The position numbers and the translations under genes are program-made. Positions 1 to 4,412 of a stretch of 14,167 nt of DNA are shown here, in pieces. Source of the DNA: CG1-02-35-72 sp036170135 (GTDB taxonomy: Bacteria > Bacteroidota > Bacteroidia > Flavobacteriales > Flavobacteriaceae); assembly GCA_036170135.1 (NCBI GenBank), contig JAVHOP010000059.1:1-14167 (forward strand), written 5' to 3'. A model generated the notes under the pieces. That model was given only the letters and a program-made list of their open reading frames with translations. It searched no databases and was not told the origin of the DNA. Positions within the stretch are counted from its first letter, which is position 1; each line of letters begins with the position of its first letter.

Positions 1-63
1 TTCAAAACTATACGCAAACGGAACTATAAATGAGGCTATATTTAAAATTAAATAAAGGCTCAT
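1..63 (-). CDS. Lycopene cyclase domain protein (CrtYcd/CarR type), N-terminal fragment cut by window edge
   Basis: Only the first 21 codons are present, reading MSLYLILNIASFIVPFAYSF then E, and the frame is open at the window edge. A first hydrophobic helix ending in a Pro and then a Ser-Phe-Glu is how the small integral-membrane lycopene cyclase domain (heterodimeric CrtYc/CrtYd or fused CrtYcd) usually begins. That family cyclises the ends of lycopene to give beta-carotene in the membrane. The ATG shares one base with the stop codon of crtZ (TAATG), so translation is probably coupled. The position at the end of a crtI-crtB-crtZ run, in which no other cyclase is seen, supports the call. Only 21 residues are visible, so the rest of the protein and its integrity cannot be judged. 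Confidence 0.6.
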   Translation of the reverse strand, partial: MSLYLILNIASFIVPFAYSFE

Positions 64-500
64 TAGACGCGAAAATACTTAAATGGCACAAATAACATTC
101 CAAAACACTCACCTTCTTCTTTTCCCAAATGTTTATGGTGTACTTTATGTGCTTTTCGTAAACCAGCCAAATACTTATTATTTGTTTTGTTAAACCTTTT
201 AAAACGCTTGTGTATTAACACGTCATGCACCAAAAAATAAGCCATGCCATAAAACATAATTCCTAAACCAATAAAAAATTTAAAATTTATGCCACCTTCC
301 AAACCAAAGTAAAAAAGCAAAATGCTTGGGATTGCAAAAATGACAAAAAATACATCATTCCTTTCAAACCAACTTTGATATCTGGGTTGGTGATGATCTT
401 CGTGGAAATACCACATAAACCCGTGCATCACAAATTTATGCGTTAACCAGGTTACACATTCCATCAATAAAAAAGTAATAATTGTAATGAGTAAAAACAT
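63..500 (-). CDS. crtZ: Beta-carotene hydroxylase (CrtZ), fatty acid/sterol desaturase-like superfamily
   Basis: The 145-residue membrane protein is expected to hydroxylate the 3 and 3' carbons of beta-carotene to give zeaxanthin, using a di-iron centre at the inner membrane. All four histidine motifs are visible: HKFVMH (residues 21-26), HEDHH (33-37), HDVLIH (92-97) and HKVHH (118-122). Hydrophobic stretches lie at about 1-18, 50-66 and 71-91. It is slightly shorter than typical proteobacterial CrtZ (about 160-175 residues), but the motifs and spacing are intact. Its ATG overlaps the stop of the upstream gene by one base, and its stop overlaps the start of the cyclase gene by one base. It is therefore embedded in a translationally coupled chain. 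No carotenoid ketolase is present nearby, so zeaxanthin is the predicted end product of the visible genes. Confidence 0.93.
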   Translation of the reverse strand: MFLLITIITFLLMECVTWLTHKFVMHGFMWYFHEDHHQPRYQSWFERNDVFFVIFAIPSILLFYFGLEGGINFKFFIGLGIMFYGMAYFLVHDVLIHKRFKRFNKTNNKYLAGLRKAHKVHHKHLGKEEGECFGMLFVPFKYFRV

Positions 501-994
501 TATATTTTGTTTAATAATAATTTAATTTGCGTTGATTGATCTGAAGTTATACTCTTAACCAACAACATATTTTTTAATATTTTCTCTTTAAATTGTTTGT
601 TTAAATCGCTTTTCTCTATTCCTTTAGCGATAACCAAATAATCTTCCTGAATATTGCTGTTATAATTCAAAAAATTTGGCAACTCGTTTTGAAATACATA
701 ACGCAAATACCTAATTTCTACATTTGTCGAATTTTCTTTCACCAATTGATCTAAATCTGTTTTACCCTTTTTAAAATAATTGAATTTTGTAAAGGGAAAT
801 TTTGCATATTTTGCTTTCATAAAAAGCATTGACGCATAATAGGCTTTTGCTTCTGTTCCCTTTTCATTTTCCAATAATTTCATATTAAATTCGGCTTCCT
901 CCAATGAATTAATTTTGGGAAACTGATTTCTTACATTGTCTAAAACCGAAGCAGAAAATGAATTAAATATTAAAAAGAGAACAACTAACTTCAT
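500..994 (-). CDS. Exported or membrane-anchored protein of unknown function in the carotenoid operon
   Basis: I do not recognise a named family for this 164-residue protein. The first 16 or so residues (MKLVVLFLIFNSFSAS) look like a short signal peptide, with possible cleavage after the Ser-Ala-Ser. No lipobox cysteine is visible. The rest is rich in Lys, Glu, Asn, Leu and Tyr and looks alpha-helical, perhaps with TPR-like helical pairs (residues about 30-60 and 85-130), but no repeat consensus is clear. No histidine, cysteine or metal-binding motif suggests an enzyme. It lies 9 bases after crtB, and its stop shares a base with the crtZ start, so it is transcribed with the pathway. A role in carotenoid assembly, membrane placement or transport is only a guess from this position. 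Confidence 0.75.
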   Translation of the reverse strand: MKLVVLFLIFNSFSASVLDNVRNQFPKINSLEEAEFNMKLLENEKGTEAKAYYASMLFMKAKYAKFPFTKFNYFKKGKTDLDQLVKENSTNVEIRYLRYVFQNELPNFLNYNSNIQEDYLVIAKGIEKSDLNKQFKEKILKNMLLVKSITSDQSTQIKLLLNKI

Positions 995-1003
995 TTATTA
1001 AAA

Positions 1004-1843
1004 TTACATCAAATTTAACTTAAAAACCACAAAAGACCTTGCCAGCAAACTGATTTTAACAGGATTGGAAATTCTGATTCTTTTGTTCATTATTTTTTCT
1101 GAAGGGGTGCTTTTTAATTTTTTCAGCAAACCTTTGTAATAAATATAGGCGGTATAAACGCCAAATTTTGCTTCAATAGGCAATAATTTTATGCCTTTAT
1201 AGGCTTCTTCAAAGTCATGTTCTATTTCTTCAATGATTTTGTTTTTTGAAGTAAAATCTAAGGACATCAAATTTATTCCTGGAAAATAAGAACGATTCAA
1301 TACTTCATAATCGGCTTTTAAATCTCTCAGGAAATTCACTTTTTGAAAAGCTGAACCCAAACTCATAGCATAATTTTTAAGCTTTTCATACTTTTCATTA
1401 TCGCCATCAACAAAAACTTTCAAGCACATCAAGCCAACCACATCAGCCGAACCGTAAATATATTCATTGTATTCGGCTTCAGTATTGTATTGTTCTTTGT
1501 TTAAATCCTGTTTCATACTTTTTAAAAAAGCCTGAATTAAATTATCGTCAATATTATACTTTTTTACCGTTAACTGAAAACAGTTTAAAATAGGATTTAA
1601 GCTGATTCCTGTTTGATACGCCTTATAATAATCACGCTCAAATTCGTTTATGAGTTCGTTTTTTTCAAAATCGTGAAAAGAATCCACAATTTCATCGGCA
1701 AACCTGACAAAAGCATAAATGCCAAAAATGCCTTCCCTAATTTTTGGCGCCAGCATTTTTACTGCCAATGAAAAGGATGTGCTATATTTTTTTGTAACTA
1801 TTTTGCTACATAAAAATGAAGTGTCATCAAAAATTTGTTTCAT
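1004..1843 (-). CDS. crtB: Phytoene synthase
   Basis: The 279-residue enzyme belongs to the squalene/phytoene synthase family and joins two geranylgeranyl diphosphates head to head, via prephytoene diphosphate, to give phytoene. Both Asp-rich magnesium-binding motifs are present: DEIVD (residues 50-54) and the second in NFLRDLKAD (170-178). The family blocks SMKQDL (109-114) and YGSADVVGLM (130-139) are also clear. I start the gene at the ATG at 1843. The open frame runs 13 codons further upstream, but only to a TTG, and those residues (TLKIITNKKIIL) do not look like family sequence, whereas MKQIFDDTSF does. The start leaves a 43-base gap after crtI, still in the same operon with no terminator between them. 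Confidence 0.95.
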   Translation of the reverse strand: MKQIFDDTSFLCSKIVTKKYSTSFSLAVKMLAPKIREGIFGIYAFVRFADEIVDSFHDFEKNELINEFERDYYKAYQTGISLNPILNCFQLTVKKYNIDDNLIQAFLKSMKQDLNKEQYNTEAEYNEYIYGSADVVGLMCLKVFVDGDNEKYEKLKNYAMSLGSAFQKVNFLRDLKADYEVLNRSYFPGINLMSLDFTSKNKIIEEIEHDFEEAYKGIKLLPIEAKFGVYTAYIYYKGLLKKLKSTPSEKIMNKRIRISNPVKISLLARSFVVFKLNLM

Positions 1844-1886
1844 TAAAATAATTTTTTTGTTAGTAATGATTTTTAAAGTCAATATT

Positions 1887-3350
1887 TTAAATGCTGTTTT
1901 TAATAATTAATTCTGAGACAATTTTTCCCGATATAATTGCTGGAGGAACTCCCGGACCGGGAACTGTTAACTGCCCCGTAAAAAACAAATTCTTTACCTT
2001 TTTACTTTGAATTTTAGGCCTCAAAAAAGCAGTTTGCATTAATGTATTTGCCAATCCATAAGCATTTCCTTTGTACGAATTGTAATCTTTTTCAAAATCG
2101 TTTACACAATAGGATTCTTTAAAAATGATGTAATCTCTCACATTTTGATCGGTCAATTTTTCAAGACGTTCAATTATTTTTAAAAAATAGGCCTCGCGTA
2201 TTTCATTATTATCCTGAATTCCAGGCGCAATAGGAATTAGAAAAGTAGCTGCTTCGTAACCATTTGGGGCGAAACTGTCGTCGGTGATGCTTGGAAAACT
2301 TCCGTAAAAAAGCGGATCTTTTGGCCATTGCGGATTGTCGTAAATCTCGACTGCATGCTTGTCGAAATTCGAATCGAAAAATAAAGTATGGTGAGAAACA
2401 TTTTTCAATTTTTTGCGGAAGCCAACATAGAACAACAAAGCTGAAGGCGCAAATGTTTTTTTATTCCAATACTTTTCTGAATACATTCTGTATTTATCCT
2501 CCAATAATGTTTCTGAATGGTGATAATCGGCGCCGCTAACAACTATATCTGCTTCCATAAATTGTTGATTCACTTCAACTCCTTTTACTATGAAATTTTC
2601 AACAACAATTTTTTCAACATTTTGGTTGGTATTAATTTTTACGCCCAATTGCTCAACCAAAGTCACAAAACCTTTAACAACTTCAAACATCCCTCCTTTT
2701 GGATGCCAAGTTCCCAAACCAAAATCGGCATAATTCATAAAACTGTAAAAACTTGGTGTATTTGAAGGTTTTGCACCCAAAAACAAGACTGGAAACTCTA
2801 AAATTTGAATTAATTTTTCGCTTTTAATGTTTCCGCGAACTTCCGTACTGATGCTTTTAAAAAACTGATTTACATTGGCTATTGTTTGAAATGTGACCAA
2901 TTCGGTAATTGAATTGCCGGGTTTGTAAACCAAATTATTCACAGCAACTTCATAATTGAATTTTGCAGCTTTTAAAAATTTCTTCAGATAAATGGAACTT
3001 CCTTTCTCTTCATTTTCGAAAACCTGATAAATTTCTTCAATTTTATCTGAAATAAGCAAAGAATCTAGTCTGTCAAAATAAACCTGATAAGCCGGAGCCA
3101 GTTTTTCCAAATCGTAAAAATCGGATGGTTTTTTATTGAAATCGGTAAAGAATTTTTCAAAAACATCTGGCATCCAATACCAGGTTGGACCAATGTCAAA
3201 TTTAAATCCGTCTTTATTTAGCAGTCGTGCTCTCCCGCCAACGCTGCTGTTTTTCTCAAGTATTGTAACCTCATAACCTGCCTTAGCCAAGTAGCATGAA
3301 GCAGATAATGAGGAGAACCCTGAACCTATTATGATAATTTTTTTCTTCAT
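1887..3350 (-). CDS. crtI: Phytoene desaturase, CrtI type
   Basis: The 487-residue FAD-dependent desaturase is expected to convert phytoene to lycopene by successive desaturations at the membrane surface. The N-terminal dinucleotide fold is plain: GSGFSS (residues 9-14), the ribose-binding Glu32 and GGRAR (38-42). FDIGPTWYWMPDVFE (51-65) is characteristic of CrtI. The C-terminal carotenoid dehydrogenase signature covers residues 454-480 (FFTGQLTVPGPGVPPAI within it). The start is the ATG at 3350. An upstream in-frame TTG at 3362 would add four residues (MLNK) but lies inside the likely promoter. It is the first gene of the biosynthetic operon and follows the regulator by 54 bases. Related desaturases that make other products (CrtN, CrtP) are possible in principle, but crtB and crtZ next door point to the C40 pathway. 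Confidence 0.94.
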   Translation of the reverse strand: MKKKIIIIGSGFSSLSASCYLAKAGYEVTILEKNSSVGGRARLLNKDGFKFDIGPTWYWMPDVFEKFFTDFNKKPSDFYDLEKLAPAYQVYFDRLDSLLISDKIEEIYQVFENEEKGSSIYLKKFLKAAKFNYEVAVNNLVYKPGNSITELVTFQTIANVNQFFKSISTEVRGNIKSEKLIQILEFPVLFLGAKPSNTPSFYSFMNYADFGLGTWHPKGGMFEVVKGFVTLVEQLGVKINTNQNVEKIVVENFIVKGVEVNQQFMEADIVVSGADYHHSETLLEDKYRMYSEKYWNKKTFAPSALLFYVGFRKKLKNVSHHTLFFDSNFDKHAVEIYDNPQWPKDPLFYGSFPSITDDSFAPNGYEAATFLIPIAPGIQDNNEIREAYFLKIIERLEKLTDQNVRDYIIFKESYCVNDFEKDYNSYKGNAYGLANTLMQTAFLRPKIQSKKVKNLFFTGQLTVPGPGVPPAIISGKIVSELIIKNSI

Positions 3351-3363
3351 TTTGTTTAACAAA
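3351..3363 (-). repeat. 13-base inverted repeat between crtI promoter and start codon, possible operator
   Basis: On the minus strand this reads TTTGTTAAACAAA, two 6-base half sites (TTTGTT and AACAAA) around one central base. It runs from inside the -7 element to the base before the crtI ATG. A repressor bound here would block initiation. Two further TTTGTT units lie in tandem at 3379-3390, overlapping the -33 element. That the neighbouring MerR protein binds here is inference; CarH-type operators are often repeated sites overlapping the promoter. Confidence 0.4.
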
Positions 3364-3390
3364 AATACAAATTAATTAAACAAAAACAAA
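3360..3390 (-). promoter_or_regulatory. Promoter of the crtI-crtB-crtZ operon
   Basis: On the minus strand, TTTG (3390-3387) is followed by 19 bases and then TATTTTTG (3367-3360). This matches the Bacteroidota primary sigma factor consensus TTTG-N19-TAnnTTTG exactly. It lies between the regulator's stop codon and crtI, so the biosynthetic operon can be transcribed separately from the regulator. The predicted transcription start is at or just before the crtI ATG, so the leader would be extremely short. Confidence 0.65.
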
Positions 3391-3404
3391 TTATTTAAAA
3401 AAAT

Positions 3405-4307
3405 TTACAAAATATTTAACAAGTCAACCGCAGATTTAAAGATTTTAATTTTATCATTTTTAAATGAATCCGAATCAAATTGGGCAAGTTTTGAGCCTAA
3501 AACCCACAAAGTATCATTGGTATTCTGAAGCACCTCACTATTAACGGTCTGTAAATAATCTTCAATCGATTCTTTTGAAGGTTCCACAGTCAAATAAGTG
3601 ACAAAGCAAACGTCACTAAATATTTTTTGCAGATCATTCAAATTTTCAACCGGAACGCTTTGCCCCAGGTAAATTGAATGGTACCCATGAAATAACAGTT
3701 CAAAATGCAAATAGAGTAAACCAAGTTCGTGAATTTCATTCATTGGCAAATACAACACAAATTTTCTGTTAGTCTTATTTGGCTGAAGAAATTGCAATTT
3801 TTCTGTATTGATGAGGACTTTTTGTTTTATTAAGTTGGTGATGAAATGCTCATGAGCTGGTGTAATGGTTTGAACTTGCCATAAAACTCCGATTTCACTC
3901 AAAAATGGAATAAATATCTCCGTAAAAATAGCCCTGAAAGATTTTTGCGAGATTAGACCATTATAAGTTTGATTAAACAAGCTTTCATCAAAGTTTAGCA
4001 TTGCCAATTTAAATGAAACATTTGCTTGGCTTTCCGCTCCTTTATTAAATACCAACTCCCTAACCGATAAGGCAATTTTAGTTTCCGATAAGTCGGCTAT
4101 TTTTGATATTTTAAGTCCGTTATTGTAAAGCAATGATACGTTTAACAGTTTTAGCAAACTGTTCATATCATAATACCGAATATTTGAATTGGTTCTTTTA
4201 GGTTGAAATAAATTGTACCTTTTTTCCCAAATTCGGATGGTATGCGCTTTAATTCCTGAAAAATTTTCAAGATCCTTTATCGTGAACTCCGTTTTAATAT
4301 TGTTCAA
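3405..4307 (-). CDS. MerR-family regulator with B12-binding domain (CarH/LitR type), carotenoid operon regulator
   Basis: The 300-residue protein has a MerR-type winged helix-turn-helix at residues 7-72 (FTIKDLENFSGIKAHTIRIW). A helical cobalamin-binding cap follows at about 100-172 and a Rossmann-like B12 domain at about 182-300. The residues that matter in CarH are present. The cap has Trp143, nine residues, then Glu153-His154, matching the W-x9-EH motif. E-I-H-E-L-G (191-196) matches ExHxxG, whose His193 would be the lower axial ligand of cobalt. Characterised CarH proteins bind adenosylcobalamin, repress carotenoid genes in the dark and release DNA when light breaks the cobalt-carbon bond. 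The start must be the TTG at 4307: the next upstream codons are ACT, TTT and then a stop, and no in-frame ATG precedes the HTH. Direct light sensing here is inferred from motifs and position. Confidence 0.9.
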   Translation of the reverse strand: MNNIKTEFTIKDLENFSGIKAHTIRIWEKRYNLFQPKRTNSNIRYYDMNSLLKLLNVSLLYNNGLKISKIADLSETKIALSVRELVFNKGAESQANVSFKLAMLNFDESLFNQTYNGLISQKSFRAIFTEIFIPFLSEIGVLWQVQTITPAHEHFITNLIKQKVLINTEKLQFLQPNKTNRKFVLYLPMNEIHELGLLYLHFELLFHGYHSIYLGQSVPVENLNDLQKIFSDVCFVTYLTVEPSKESIEDYLQTVNSEVLQNTNDTLWVLGSKLAQFDSDSFKNDKIKIFKSAVDLLNIL

Positions 4308-4317
4308 AGTAAATTAG

Positions 4318-4332
4318 GTTTAGTTGAACAAA
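4318..4332 (-). promoter_or_regulatory. Possible operator-like element at the regulator's transcription start
   Basis: The minus strand reads TTTGTTCAACTAAAC, resembling TTTGTTAAACAAA in front of crtI (shared core TTTGTTnAAC). The two could be sites for one regulator, giving autoregulation. The leading TTTG belongs to the -7 promoter element in both, so the independent similarity is only about seven bases. A site beyond the last gene of the window reads similarly (TTTGCCAACTAAA), so part of this may be a general start-site preference. Confidence 0.25.
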
Positions 4333-4359
4333 TATATCTAATAAATTTATATGCGACAA
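4329..4359 (-). promoter_or_regulatory. Promoter of the MerR/CarH-type regulator gene
   Basis: On the minus strand, TTG (4359-4357) is followed by 20 bases and then TATATTTG (4336-4329), a full match to the Bacteroidota -7 consensus TAnnTTTG. The predicted start point leaves a leader of roughly 15 bases before the TTG start codon. It lies just past the carB terminator, so the regulator is its own transcription unit. Confidence 0.65.
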
Positions 4360-4370
4360 TTTTTGCATAA

Positions 4371-4395
4371 AAAAAGAGTGCTTAGCGCTCTTTTT
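4371..4395 (-). terminator. Terminator after carB
   Basis: Two 11-base arms (4371-4381 and 4385-4395) enclose a 3-base loop. In the minus-strand RNA the stem has one C-A mismatch and ends in a run of seven U. It begins 17 bases after the carB stop. The plus strand also has A/T-rich flanks and a G-U pair in place of the mismatch, so the hairpin could work in both directions, but no plus-strand gene ends here. Confidence 0.8.
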
Positions 4396-4412
4396 AGATT
4401 TTTTAACCGATT

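Noticed and set aside
1844..1882. Longer crtB with 13 extra N-terminal residues
   Set aside because: The extension starts at TTG, not ATG, and its residues do not resemble phytoene synthase. The ATG at 1843 gives the expected N-terminus.
2291..2765. Plus-strand open frames opposite crtI
   Set aside because: They lie wholly antisense to a well-supported gene, have no family-like sequence and no promoter.
3351..3362. Longer crtI starting at TTG 3362
   Set aside because: It adds only MLNK and lies inside the promoter and the palindrome; the ATG at 3350 gives the usual MKKKIIIIGSG start.
4308..4370. Cobalamin riboswitch upstream of the B12-binding regulator
   Set aside because: The space to the carB terminator is only about 60 bases and contains the promoter, far too short for a cobalamin riboswitch.
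4371..4412. Frameshifted remnant of the CarB MGS domain downstream of the stop
   Set aside because: The terminator begins 17 bases after the stop and the regulator's promoter follows, leaving no room for about 130 lost codons.
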